NCBI GenBank assembly: GCA_902593845.1
Contig: CACJJV010000005.1
Location: 1-64,000, forward strand
Direction: 5' to 3'
Length of the DNA: 64,000 nucleotides
From: an uncultured Pelagibacteraceae bacterium
GTDB lineage: Bacteria; Pseudomonadota; Alphaproteobacteria; Pelagibacterales; Pelagibacteraceae
Numbering within the stretch: position 1 is the first letter of the stretch; each line of letters starts with the position of its first letter. The position numbers and the translations under genes were made by a program. The notes under the pieces were generated by a model. That model saw only the letters and a list, made by a program, of their open reading frames with translations. It was not told the DNA's origin and did no database searches. Shown here piece by piece: positions 42,632 to 51,997 of the stretch.

Positions 42632-44826
42632 TTTTTTTTTATTTTTTCAAGAGTTCTTGTAATGAATCTTGGTGTAAGAGTTTTCACAGGGTTCACAGTT
42701 GTTTTTAATTTATTTGGAGGACCTTTTATCTTAAAACTCACACCAAATACACCTTCTCCAACTTTTTTTCCCACTAAAATATCTCCAAGAAGAGGAATTG
42801 AGGATATAGTTCTATTAATTGTCGTTGCTGGAACCATAGTTCCTCTAAGACTAACCAAGTCATCACTTTCGATATATCCTTCCATCAATAAAGAAATAGC
42901 GGGACCGATTGCATATAACTCCTCTATTCTCATAAGATCATTCTTATTGGAAAATTTCATTTCAAAATCTGTAAATCTTATTCCCTCACCAGTTAATAAG
43001 TCAGCGATACCTTGAAGAGATGCTAATGTTAATAATTTTGCTAAAGCTGGCACTTCTTGTACTTTAAAATTATCTATTATTAATTTTGAATTAGAAACAT
43101 TGTTTTGTTTGATAGAATAAAAATCTAAATTACCTTCCTCAAAACCCTTTATAAATTTGTACCTTTTTACAAAAGGCTTAGCTAAATCAGAATAAAGAGT
43201 TGTAATTTTCTCATTTGAAGATGATCTGATAGTTAAATTAATCCTCTGATTATCAGAAAAATCTCCAGCTAAATTTGCATCAATTACTTCACTATTATTG
43301 AATGTTAAATATCCACCTAAATTTTCTATTGGATGTTTTTTATCAAGGAATGCTTCTTCTATCTTTATATTTAATTTAAAATTTTTAGAAAAAATTTTTT
43401 TGCTCTCAAGATTTTTATTATTTTTCAATAAATCATCTATAATTTTAGTGGCATTAAAACTCTTAGAAACTAATAAATAATTTTTATCTTTTTTTTTAAT
43501 AGATAACTCATTTTTTAATGAGTCATTATCTAAATAATCCAAATTTACCTTGCTTATAGATTTAATTTTATATTTATTTGATAAAAATAAATTTTTAAAT
43601 TCAAATTTATTATTTTTTTCTTTTATTGAGATATCTTTTAAATTGATTTCATTAGATAAAAGATTTTTAACTCCGAGAATAACAATTTTTAATTTATCAT
43701 CTTGATCTTTTTTATAATTCAAAAAATTAAGATGAAATGGATTTTTTTTGATTTCTAATGAAGTGTCGAATTTTAGGTTTCTTTTTGATTTCGAAAAATT
43801 ATAATCAATATTATCTTCTTCTTTTTGGATTAAAATATTTCCATTGCCAATAATACTTAGTAGATCTTTTTTATATTCAATTTGTATTTTGTGATCTGAT
43901 AACTCAATTATCTCATTTAATTCCGGAAAAAACTCTTTTAAATTTTTTGAGCTTACAATTTTAGAACTTTTTAAATTCATTAAGGAATTTATCTTTAAAT
44001 CATCTATCTTGTATTTATTATTTATTTTAAAAGAAAAAGTATTTTCTAAATCGAACTCCGCAGACTCAAATTTTATATTGTAAAGGTCGCTATTAAATAA
44101 TTGATTTATTTTTTTTTCATCTAAAACTAAATTTTTATTCTTATTTTTGCCTGATATTAGTAATTCATTTTTTTGTTTAATTAAAATTAACTCAGGAAAC
44201 CTGAAATCATTATCATCATATGATAAATTAATTTCTTTAAATTCAAATTCATTGTTTTGAATAGTAAAAATAAAATTTATTTTTGATAAATCTATTTTTT
44301 TAAAAGGTTTTACTTCGCCATCTTTTACGAATCCTTTTATAATAAAATCGTCTTTGATATTCCCTCTTTGATCAAATTTAAGATTTATATCTGCTATCAA
44401 ATATCCCTTTTTAACCAACTTTTCTAATACGAATATTTGCGGATTATCTTCAATTGATCTTACAAATGAAATTAAGTTTTTTATTTCTATAGTCCTAGTA
44501 TTGATATCTAACTCAGATAAAGAAAATTTTTTATTTATGAATGTTTTTATATCAATATTAGATTTAACACTTTCTAGTTTAATTAATTTGTTTTTATTTT
44601 TAAGATTTGCTCCAATTGTTTTTAAAACTAATTTGAATTTAAAAGGGTCTAAAATGATACTAATTTTATCTAACTCTAATTCTAATTGATTGTTAATTTT
44701 TTTAACTTCTTTAATTATTTGATCATTAAAAGCTTTCGTTTTTATGCCAATAGTACTTAAGTAAGTAATAAAACCAAAGATTAGTAATAATGTGAATATT
44801 AAAAATCTAAAAATTATTTTTTTCAT
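42628..44826 (-). CDS. AsmA-like / YhdP-type large envelope protein
   Basis: A 732-residue protein with one N-terminal membrane anchor (residues 7-27) and a long, beta-rich, Asn/Lys/Ile-rich region. Only the C-terminal part is well conserved; G-I-A-D-L-L-T-G-E-G-I-R-F, G-P-A-I-S-L-L-M-E-G-Y-I and S-S-I-P-L-L-G-D-I-L-V-G match the AsmA_2/DUF3971 pattern. Such proteins are thought to bridge inner and outer membrane for phospholipid transfer. Other family members are over 1,000 residues, so this is a shortened form. It follows prfB with a 4-base overlap. Confidence 0.8.
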   Translation of the reverse strand: MKKIIFRFLIFTLLLIFGFITYLSTIGIKTKAFNDQIIKEVKKINNQLELELDKISIILDPFKFKLVLKTIGANLKNKNKLIKLESVKSNIDIKTFINKKFSLSELDINTRTIEIKNLISFVRSIEDNPQIFVLEKLVKKGYLIADINLKFDQRGNIKDDFIIKGFVKDGEVKPFKKIDLSKINFIFTIQNNEFEFKEINLSYDDNDFRFPELILIKQKNELLISGKNKNKNLVLDEKKINQLFNSDLYNIKFESAEFDLENTFSFKINNKYKIDDLKINSLMNLKSSKIVSSKNLKEFFPELNEIIELSDHKIQIEYKKDLLSIIGNGNILIQKEEDNIDYNFSKSKRNLKFDTSLEIKKNPFHLNFLNYKKDQDDKLKIVILGVKNLLSNEINLKDISIKEKNNKFEFKNLFLSNKYKIKSISKVNLDYLDNDSLKNELSIKKKDKNYLLVSKSFNATKIIDDLLKNNKNLESKKIFSKNFKLNIKIEEAFLDKKHPIENLGGYLTFNNSEVIDANLAGDFSDNQRINLTIRSSSNEKITTLYSDLAKPFVKRYKFIKGFEEGNLDFYSIKQNNVSNSKLIIDNFKVQEVPALAKLLTLASLQGIADLLTGEGIRFTDFEMKFSNKNDLMRIEELYAIGPAISLLMEGYIESDDLVSLRGTMVPATTINRTISSIPLLGDILVGKKVGEGVFGVSFKIKGPPNKLKTTVNPVKTLTPRFITRTLEKIKKN

Positions 44827-45918
44827 TTAATTTGGTACAAAGATTTCTCTAAAAAAGCGTCAATATCGCCATCTAAAACTTTATCTGGGCTTGTGCTTTC
44901 GAAGTTTGTCCTATTGTCCTTAACTAATCTGTAAGGTTGAAGTACATATGATCTAATTTGATGACCCCACCCTATTTCAGATTTAGAAGCTTCATTGCTT
45001 TGATTTTCTTTATCTTTTTTTTTCATTTCAAAATCGTAAAGTCTTGCTCTGAGCATATTCATACAAGTTTCTTTATTTTTATGTTGAGACCTCTCGTTTT
45101 GACATTGTACGACTATTTTTGATGGGATATGAGTTATTCTAACAGCACTATCAGTTGTATTAACGTGTTGTCCGCCAGCGCCACTTGAACGATAAGTGTC
45201 AACTCTTAAGTCCTTATCTAGTATTTCTATATTCAAGTTTTCATCAACTACCGGATAAACCCAAATACTTGCAAAGCTTGTGTGTCTTCTTGCTCCAGAA
45301 TCAAAAGGAGATATTCTTACAAGTCGGTGAATTCCAGATTCTTTTTTTAGCCACCCAAATACATAATCTCCCTCAATTTTAATAGTTGAAGATTTAATTC
45401 CTGCTTCTTCACCTTTGTGTTCACTTATTAAATTATACTTGTAATTCTTACCATCTGACCACTTCATATACATTCTTCTTAACATATTAGCCCAATCTTG
45501 ACTTTCTGTACCACCGGCACCAGCATGAATTTCCACATAACAATCAAATGAGTCTGCCTCCTTAGATAAAAAACATTTTATTTCATTCTTCTTAATTTTT
45601 GAGCTCAATTCTCTAATATTTTCTATAACTTCTTTTTTCACATTAAGATTATTCTCATCTGTGGCTAAGGTATAAAGGTCATCTAAATCTTTAAGTTGAG
45701 TAGTTGAGTCTTTGAATGAATTTACTAAATCTTCAAAAAGTTTTTTTTCTTTAATGGTTTTTTGAGAATCTGACTTATCTTGCCAAAAATTGGCACCAAG
45801 CATTTTTTTTTCTAGATCATCCAGTTTTGAGTAAATCTTATTTTTTTCAAAGATACTCCTTAACTCTGTGGTTAATTTTTTCAATTTCTTTTTTAAGATC
45901 TAAATATTTATCGTCCAT
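44823..45918 (-). CDS. prfB: Peptide chain release factor 2, made by programmed +1 frameshift
   Basis: The gene needs a frameshift. A first frame of 23 codons starts with ATG at 45918 and ends at an in-frame TGA (45849-45847) preceded by CTT. Skipping one base leads into the long frame at 45848, giving 364 residues in all. The long frame shows the release motif S-G-A-G-G-Q-H-V-N and the S-P-F-D-type stop recognition segment. The ATG of the long frame at 45884 is not a true start, as the first 23 codons supply the expected N-terminal helix. RF2 reads UGA and UAA. The start shares bases with the mrcA stop (TAATG). Confidence 0.95.
45847..45863 (-). promoter_or_regulatory. prfB recoding site (Shine-Dalgarno-like element plus CTT TGA)
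   Basis: On the minus strand AAGGAG (45861-45856) is followed by TAT and then CTT-TGA, ending at 45847. This is the same arrangement as the classical bacterial RF2 autoregulatory site, including the 3-base spacing between the Shine-Dalgarno-like sequence and the slippery codon. When RF2 is scarce, slow decoding of UGA lets the ribosome slip forward by one base. Confidence 0.95.
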
Positions 45919-48257
45919 TAATAAAACTTTAATATATTATTTGTATCGATTCTATTATTATCAGAATACAATACTTTTCCATTTAAAACATTTTTACTTT
46001 TATAAGCTTCAATAATTGTATTTTTTGAATTAAATTTAGCCTTTTCTCCAGTTAACGGATCAACTACCATTAGTGTCATTTTTTCAGGTACCTTAAATGG
46101 CCTCGCTTCAGATTTTTTAACTGATTTTTCAATAAATTCTCTAAAAATTGGTAATGCTGCTTTTGATCCAGTTTCAAATTTACCTAATGGTTTAGGATTA
46201 TCCATTCCAACATATACTCCAATTACTAAATTTGACGTAAAGCCAATAAACCATGCATCAGTGTTTTCATTAGTGGTTCCAGTTTTTCCAGCCAAGTTTA
46301 GTTGTAAATCTCTTAATTTTTTACCAGTTCCTCTTTTTATAACTCCCTCTAATAAAGTTGTAACTTGATAAGCCGTTTGCTTGGACATTACTTGATCATA
46401 ATTATCTTCAATTTTAGGATAGTCTTTTCCAGTAAATGAAATTTTATCACAATTCATACACTTTCTATTTTCATTATTAATTATTGTATTACCTTCGCTA
46501 TCTTGAATTCTATCTATTATGATAGGGCTTATTAATTTTCCGCCATTTACAAACGATGAATATGCTGAAGTCAAACTTAAAAGAGTTGTTTCAGCTGATC
46601 CTAAGGAAATTGATAGTAGTTCTTCAGGGTCATCATATATTTTTAATTTTTTAGAGAATTCGGCTACTTTATCTACACCTAAGTTTTGTGCAATTCTTAC
46701 AGTCATTAAGTTTCTTGATTTTTCAAGCCCGACTCTAAGTGTAGAGGGTCCATAAAACTTTTTACCATAATTTTCTGGTTTCCATTTTTTTAAATCAACC
46801 CCTTGGTCTAAAACTAAAGGTGCATCAAGTACTAATGATGATGGAGTATATTTATTTTCTAGTGCTAATGCGTATACAAATGGTTTAAAAGCTGAGCCAG
46901 GTTGTCGTAGTGCTTGTGTAGCTCTATTGAATTCACTTGATTTGAAACTAAATCCTCCGCTCAAAGCTAAAACACGTCCAGTGAAGGGATCCATTACAAC
47001 AATACCACCATTTATTTTTGGAAGTTGTTTTAAACTATAAGAGGTATCTTTAACTTTCTTGACATAAATTAAATCACCGATTTTGAATAAATCTTCAAAC
47101 TCTTTTTTAGTCCATGAGATTTCATTGTAATTTATGTAACCACTTAATTTATTGATTGTTTCGATTTTTGTTTGGAATTGACCTATTTCTTTAACAATTG
47201 CTATTTCCCAATTGATAGAATTCTCTAATTTATATTTCTTATCTAAATTCTGATGCCAATTATCATCATTATTCAGATTAATAATTGGACCACGCCATCC
47301 TTTTCTTTGATCATAAGCAATTAGACCATTTCTTAATGATTCGGTTGCAATTTTTTGAAGGTTTAAATTTATTGGTGTATTTATATTATATCCTTGTTTA
47401 TAAACTTTCTCATAAGTAAGTTTATCTATTATATTTTTTCTAACATCTTCAATGTAATATTGTGCATCCTCTAAATAAATTTTTTTCTTTTTTTTCAAGT
47501 TTATATTTTGATTTTTATATTCCATATATTTCTCAGAAGTTAAAAATCCATTTTGATTCAAATTTTTTAGAACTAGATCTCTTCTAAATTTTGCTAAATC
47601 AATGTTGTTATAAGGATTATATTTACTGGGTGCTTTTGGTAAAGCTGCTAACAATGCTGCCTCGGCATAATTTAGTTCTTTAATTGACTTATCAAAATAT
47701 TCCAAACTCGCAGCAGCAACACCATATGCTCCACTACCTAAATATATTTGGTTAAGATACAATTCTAAAATTCTCTCCTTATTTAAAGCTCTTTCTATTC
47801 TAAACGCTAAAATTGCCTCTTTAATTTTTCTGTTTATGCTAACTTCATTGGTTAATAAAAAGTTTTTTGCAACCTGTTGAGTTATTGTAGAGGCACCCTC
47901 AAGTCTTTTTGAGGTCATGATATTAGTGATGTTATTAAATGTTGCTCTAAGAACCCCTTTTGCATCAACGCCAGGATGAGTAAAAAAGTTTTTATCTTCA
48001 GCAGACAAAAAGGCATTAATAACATTTGAGGGAATCGTACTATAAGGAACAAAAATCCTTTTTTCTTTCGAAAAATCAGCAACTAAATCCCCATCTCCAG
48101 AGTACATCTTACTTGATACAGGCGGCTTATAATTTTTAAGAAATTTATAATCAGGGATATTATTAGAAAAAGTCCATAAAATGCTAAATATAGCAATCAC
48201 AGTTAGTAAGGAAATGCTTAATAATATAACTAAAATATTTTTGAACAACTTTGTCAT
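45918..48257 (-). CDS. mrcA: Penicillin-binding protein 1A (bifunctional)
   Basis: The 779 residues combine an N-terminal anchor (about 8-30), a glycosyltransferase domain and a transpeptidase domain. The first has E-D-K-N-F-F-T-H-P-G and S-T-I-T-Q-Q-V-A-K-N. The second has the active serine in G-S-A-F-K-P and the triad motif G-K-T-G-T-T near residue 660. It builds and cross-links peptidoglycan. A PCB_OB-like insertion separates the two domains. It is upstream of prfB, a conserved alphaproteobacterial pairing, and its stop overlaps the prfB start. Confidence 0.94.
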   Translation of the reverse strand: MTKLFKNILVILLSISLLTVIAIFSILWTFSNNIPDYKFLKNYKPPVSSKMYSGDGDLVADFSKEKRIFVPYSTIPSNVINAFLSAEDKNFFTHPGVDAKGVLRATFNNITNIMTSKRLEGASTITQQVAKNFLLTNEVSINRKIKEAILAFRIERALNKERILELYLNQIYLGSGAYGVAAASLEYFDKSIKELNYAEAALLAALPKAPSKYNPYNNIDLAKFRRDLVLKNLNQNGFLTSEKYMEYKNQNINLKKKKKIYLEDAQYYIEDVRKNIIDKLTYEKVYKQGYNINTPINLNLQKIATESLRNGLIAYDQRKGWRGPIINLNNDDNWHQNLDKKYKLENSINWEIAIVKEIGQFQTKIETINKLSGYINYNEISWTKKEFEDLFKIGDLIYVKKVKDTSYSLKQLPKINGGIVVMDPFTGRVLALSGGFSFKSSEFNRATQALRQPGSAFKPFVYALALENKYTPSSLVLDAPLVLDQGVDLKKWKPENYGKKFYGPSTLRVGLEKSRNLMTVRIAQNLGVDKVAEFSKKLKIYDDPEELLSISLGSAETTLLSLTSAYSSFVNGGKLISPIIIDRIQDSEGNTIINNENRKCMNCDKISFTGKDYPKIEDNYDQVMSKQTAYQVTTLLEGVIKRGTGKKLRDLQLNLAGKTGTTNENTDAWFIGFTSNLVIGVYVGMDNPKPLGKFETGSKAALPIFREFIEKSVKKSEARPFKVPEKMTLMVVDPLTGEKAKFNSKNTIIEAYKSKNVLNGKVLYSDNNRIDTNNILKFY

Positions 48258-48359
48258 TTTGATTTCATTATATATAGGAATTTGTTAAAGATAAGGCATT
48301 ATTGTTAAACAAAATTTTTAAAAAAATTAGTACTAAATGAAACACTTAAAATTAAAACT

Positions 48360-50132
48360 ATGGAAAAAAATTTATATATCGATGCTTCGCATCCTAATGA
48401 AACAAGAGTTGTTCTTAAATCAAAAGATAATATTGAAGACTACGAATATGAAGGTTCAAAAAATAACCTCATAAAAAACAATATATATCTAGGCAAAGTC
48501 AGTAGAATTGAACCATCCTTACAAGCGGCATTTGTTGATTTCGGAAGAGAGCGTCATGGTTTCTTATCTTTTAATGATATTCAATCAGACTACTACCAAA
48601 TACCACAAAGCGATCTTGAAAAAATTAAGCAAGAGGAAGAGAAATTAAGAGAGGAATTATCAAAAAAGGTTGAAGAAAAAGATGAAGAAAATTTAGCAGA
48701 AGGTAAGCTAGAAGTTGATGATCCCATAGAAATAGAAAAAAAAGAAAATGAGGGAAAAGAAAAAAATTTTGATGATAAAGAAAAAAAAATCGAAAGTAGA
48801 AATAAATTTAAAAGATATAAAATTCAAGAAGTAATTAAACCAAACCAAGTCATTCTTGTTCAGGTTATTAAAGATGAGAGAGGTCAAAAAGGTGCAGCAC
48901 TTAGTACCTTCATTTCTATCGCTGGTAAATACATTGTTTTGATGCCAAACACACCCAAAGGGGGTGGTATATCAAGAAAAATTTTCAATCCAGCAGACAG
49001 AAAAAAAATAAGATCAATCTTAAATGAAATCGAAATACCCAAAGAAATGGGATTGATTGTGAGAACTGCTGGAAGTAATAAAACTAAAAATGAAATTAAT
49101 CATGATTTAGAAACTCTTATCAAATCTTGGAACCAAATTAAAGATAATGCAATCAACGCTATTGCTCCATCACTAATTCATCAGGAAAGTGAGATAATAA
49201 ATAGAACTCTAAGAGACATGTATGATGAAAATACTAAAAGTATAGTAATAGAGGGCAACGAGGGATATAAAAAAGCACAAAATTTTATGAAAATGCTTAT
49301 GCCTTCTCAAGTTAAAAAAATTAAAAAGTATAGAGGAAAAACTCCATTATTCTTTGAAGAAGGTATTGAACAAAAATTAAATCAAATATTTGACACTGAA
49401 ATAAAATTAAGTTCAGGAGGATATTTAGTAATAAACCCGACAGAAGCTTTAGTTTCAATTGATATCAACTCAGGAAGTTCAATTAAACAAAAAAATGTTG
49501 AAAGTACTGCATTAGATACAAATTTAGAGGCAGCAGAAGAGATCGCAAGACAAATTAAAATTAGAGACCTGTCAGGACTAATTATTATTGACTTTATAGA
49601 TATGTTGAGTTTCGGTAATAGAAAAATGGTCGAAAGAAGACTTAAAGAGAAATGTAGATCTGATAGAGCAAGAATTCAAATTGGAAGAATTAGTAACTTT
49701 GGATTACTAGAAATGTCAAGACAAAGACTAAGAGAAAGTGCTGTAAAATGGAAAGTTGCTTTAACAGATGAGTCTTTTGCTCAAAAAATATTAAAATTAG
49801 TTGAATTGAAAGCTGTTCTAAATAAAGCTAAATTTGTAGAGTTAAGAGTATGTGATAAAATTTCAGCATTTTTAAAAGAAAACTTTATTGAAGATTTAAC
49901 TTATTTCGAAAAGAAAAATAAAATGAAAATAGATATTATTTCAGACAACAACTTGATTATCCCTGAATATATTATTGATATTAAAAATAAATCAAAAAAA
50001 ACAATTGAGCTAATAGAATATTTTGAGAAACTTAAAAATCTTGATGATTTAAACAAAGATAAAAAAATAATAGATATGAAGAAAAGAAAAAAAACTTATA
50101 GAAAAAGAAAATTTTATAAAAAAACTAAATAA
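48360..50132 (+). CDS. rne: Ribonuclease E/G family endoribonuclease, compact form
   Basis: The 590 residues start with an S1 RNA-binding domain (G-K-V-S-R-I-E-P-S-L-Q-A-A-F-V-D-F-G). A Glu/Lys-rich insertion of about 75 residues (81-155) interrupts it, as in other alphaproteobacteria. The catalytic DNase I-like domain has D-I-N-S-G-S near 368-373 and I-I-I-D-F-I-D-M near 410. After M-S-R-Q-R-L near residue 455, the C-P-x-C Zn-link expected in RNase E is absent. The C-terminal degradosome scaffold is also absent; only a short basic tail remains. It processes rRNA and decays mRNA. Confidence 0.92.
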   Translation: MEKNLYIDASHPNETRVVLKSKDNIEDYEYEGSKNNLIKNNIYLGKVSRIEPSLQAAFVDFGRERHGFLSFNDIQSDYYQIPQSDLEKIKQEEEKLREELSKKVEEKDEENLAEGKLEVDDPIEIEKKENEGKEKNFDDKEKKIESRNKFKRYKIQEVIKPNQVILVQVIKDERGQKGAALSTFISIAGKYIVLMPNTPKGGGISRKIFNPADRKKIRSILNEIEIPKEMGLIVRTAGSNKTKNEINHDLETLIKSWNQIKDNAINAIAPSLIHQESEIINRTLRDMYDENTKSIVIEGNEGYKKAQNFMKMLMPSQVKKIKKYRGKTPLFFEEGIEQKLNQIFDTEIKLSSGGYLVINPTEALVSIDINSGSSIKQKNVESTALDTNLEAAEEIARQIKIRDLSGLIIIDFIDMLSFGNRKMVERRLKEKCRSDRARIQIGRISNFGLLEMSRQRLRESAVKWKVALTDESFAQKILKLVELKAVLNKAKFVELRVCDKISAFLKENFIEDLTYFEKKNKMKIDIISDNNLIIPEYIIDIKNKSKKTIELIEYFEKLKNLDDLNKDKKIIDMKKRKKTYRKRKFYKKTK

Positions 50133-50898
50133 CCCCTTTTTTTGGGGATGATGCACTACCCATTATTTTTTTTTCGATCCTTCCAGATAAAAAAGATTGC
50201 CTTCCAGCAATTACTGCATTTCTAAAAGCTTTTGCCATTTCAAATGGTTTTTTTGCTTTTGCAATAGCGGTATTAACCAATACACCATCGCAACCTAATT
50301 CCATTGCAATTGTTGCGTCAGATGCTTGCCCTAAACCAGCATCAATAATCAATGGTAAATTTGTTTGATTTCTTATAATCTGAATATTAATTTTATTTAA
50401 AATTCCCAAACCAGATCCTATTGGTGCTGCAAGCGGCATTATAGCTGCGGCTCCAGCATTCTCTAATCTTTTTGCCATTAAAGGATCATCGTTACAATAA
50501 ACCATAACTTTAAAGCCTTCTTTTGATAAAATTTCTGTAGATTTAAGTGTTTCAATCATCTCAGGAAACAAATTCTGTTTATCACCTAAAACCTCAAGCT
50601 TTACCAATTTCCATCCTCCGATTTCTCTTGCAAGCCTAAGTGTTCTTAACGCCTCATCTGAATTAAAACAGCCAGCAGTATTTGGTAAATAAGTTATTTT
50701 TTTTGGATCTATGTAGTCCATTAATAAAGGTTTCTTTTTATTAATAATATTTACTCTTCTGACTGCAACGGTGACAATATCAGCACCAGATATTTTTATT
50801 GCCTTGGCGCATTCAGTCATACTTTTATATTTACCGGTGCCTACGATCAATCTTGAGTTAAATTTTTTCTTTGAAATAATAAAATTATCTTTTTTCAA
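50125..50898 (-). CDS. thiG: Thiazole synthase
   Basis: The 257-residue TIM barrel forms the thiazole ring of thiamine from deoxyxylulose phosphate, dehydroglycine and ThiS thiocarboxylate. It shows S-R-L-I-V-G-T-G-K-Y, the lysine of V-K-L-E-V-L-G-D, and late D-A-G-L-G-Q-A-S-D-A. It is downstream of thiS with a 2-base gap. SAR11 isolates are known to lack thiC and to need an external pyrimidine but keep thiazole synthesis, which fits. The stop overlaps rne by 8 bases. Confidence 0.94.
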   Translation of the reverse strand: MKKDNFIISKKKFNSRLIVGTGKYKSMTECAKAIKISGADIVTVAVRRVNIINKKKPLLMDYIDPKKITYLPNTAGCFNSDEALRTLRLAREIGGWKLVKLEVLGDKQNLFPEMIETLKSTEILSKEGFKVMVYCNDDPLMAKRLENAGAAAIMPLAAPIGSGLGILNKINIQIIRNQTNLPLIIDAGLGQASDATIAMELGCDGVLVNTAIAKAKKPFEMAKAFRNAVIAGRQSFLSGRIEKKIMGSASSPKKGVI

Positions 50899-50900
50899 AA

Positions 50901-51113
50901 CTAGCCGCCTCCAATAAAGTGAACAATTTCAACTGTATCATTTACTTTTAAATTGATTTTATTTAGATTTTTTTTATCCACTATTTCTCTATTTAATTCA
51001 ATGGCAACTTTTTTTAAAGGGACTTTTAAATTTTTAATTAAGTCAGATAATTTAGTCTTATCATCAATTTTATTTATTTTGCCGTTTATTTTTATTTTTA
51101 TTTTTTTTTTCAT
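50901..51113 (-). CDS. thiS: Sulfur carrier protein ThiS
   Basis: A ubiquitin-like protein of 70 residues that ends in F-I-G-G-G, giving the C-terminal Gly-Gly needed for thiocarboxylation. The segment V-A-I-E-L-N-R-E-I-V is typical of ThiS. It has a Lys-rich N-terminus. Only 16 bases separate its start from the divergent aroQ start, so there is no room for a TPP riboswitch in the leader; its promoter must lie within aroQ. Confidence 0.92.
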   Translation of the reverse strand: MKKKIKIKINGKINKIDDKTKLSDLIKNLKVPLKKVAIELNREIVDKKNLNKINLKVNDTVEIVHFIGGG

Positions 51114-51129
51114 CGTATATAAATGTTAA

Positions 51130-51576
51130 ATGAATAATAAGATAATTATAATTAATGGCCCAAATCTTAATCTATTAGGTGAAAGAGAACAATCACAATA
51201 TGGGTCTATCACATTTGAAAAATTAAAAGAAATTTGTTTAAATAAGTCAAAAGAGTTAGGATTAGATGCGGATTTTTCTCAATCAAATATTGAGGGTGAA
51301 ATAGTTAGCTTGATACAAAACTCAAGAAAAAATTTCGATGGAATGATAATTAATGCTGCAGCATTTACTCACACATCAGTTGCAATAAGAGACGCTTTAA
51401 GTATTTTTAAAAGGCCAATCATTGAGCTCCATATTTCAAATATATATAAACGTGAGGAGTTTAGACAAAAATCTTTAATAAGTGATGTAGTTACAGGAGG
51501 TATTTTTGGTTTAGGTTCTGACGGTTATATTTTAGCCATAATTTCGATGCAGAAACTCTTACAAAATGAAAATTAA
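51130..51576 (+). CDS. aroQ: 3-dehydroquinate dehydratase type II
   Basis: The 148-residue shikimate pathway enzyme has the type II signatures I-I-N-G-P-N-L-N-L-L-G-E-R and I-I-N-A-A-A-F-T-H-T-S. The tyrosine in the mobile lid is in R-E-Q-S-Q-Y-G, and E-L-H-I-S-N holds the catalytic histidine. It begins the conserved alphaproteobacterial unit aroQ-accB-accC and overlaps accB by 11 bases. Confidence 0.95.
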   Translation: MNNKIIIINGPNLNLLGEREQSQYGSITFEKLKEICLNKSKELGLDADFSQSNIEGEIVSLIQNSRKNFDGMIINAAAFTHTSVAIRDALSIFKRPIIELHISNIYKREEFRQKSLISDVVTGGIFGLGSDGYILAIISMQKLLQNEN

Positions 51577-51997
51577 CAAAAAAATTATCAAAGAACTTAG
51601 TGACTATTTAGACGAATTTAATCTTACTGAGTTAGAATATACTGAGAAGGATACTAAGATTAAAGTTTCAAAAAATAATATCTCGGTAAATAATCAAAAT
51701 ATTCCAAGTACAAAAAATGAAATAAAGAATTCAGATAATAATTTATCAGAGAAAAGTAAAACGGGAATTGAAGTTAAATCACCAATTATAGGAACAGCAT
51801 ATCATGCGCCCGAACCTGGTGCAAAAAAATTTGTTGAGGTTGGGAAAAAAATTAAAAAAGGTGATACTGTAATGATCGTAGAGGCCATGAAAACTATGAA
51901 CCATGTGCCATCAACTGCAGATGGGATTGTAAAAGAAATTTGTGTTGAGGATGGTCAACCTGTGGAATTTGGTCAAAATCTATTAATTCTTGATTGA
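51566..51997 (+). CDS. accB: Biotin carboxyl carrier protein of acetyl-CoA carboxylase
   Basis: The 143 residues have a short N-terminal helical part, a linker rich in Asn, Lys and Ser (about 45-70), and the biotinyl domain with the lysine in V-E-A-M-K-T-M-N. It carries CO2 between biotin carboxylase and the transferase subunits in fatty acid synthesis. The stop overlaps the accC ATG by one base (TGATG). Confidence 0.95.
   Translation: MKINKKIIKELSDYLDEFNLTELEYTEKDTKIKVSKNNISVNNQNIPSTKNEIKNSDNNLSEKSKTGIEVKSPIIGTAYHAPEPGAKKFVEVGKKIKKGDTVMIVEAMKTMNHVPSTADGIVKEICVEDGQPVEFGQNLLILD

Noticed and set aside
45846-45884. ATG at 45884 as the prfB start
   Set aside because: The conserved recoding signal and the upstream 23-codon frame explain the N-terminus better.
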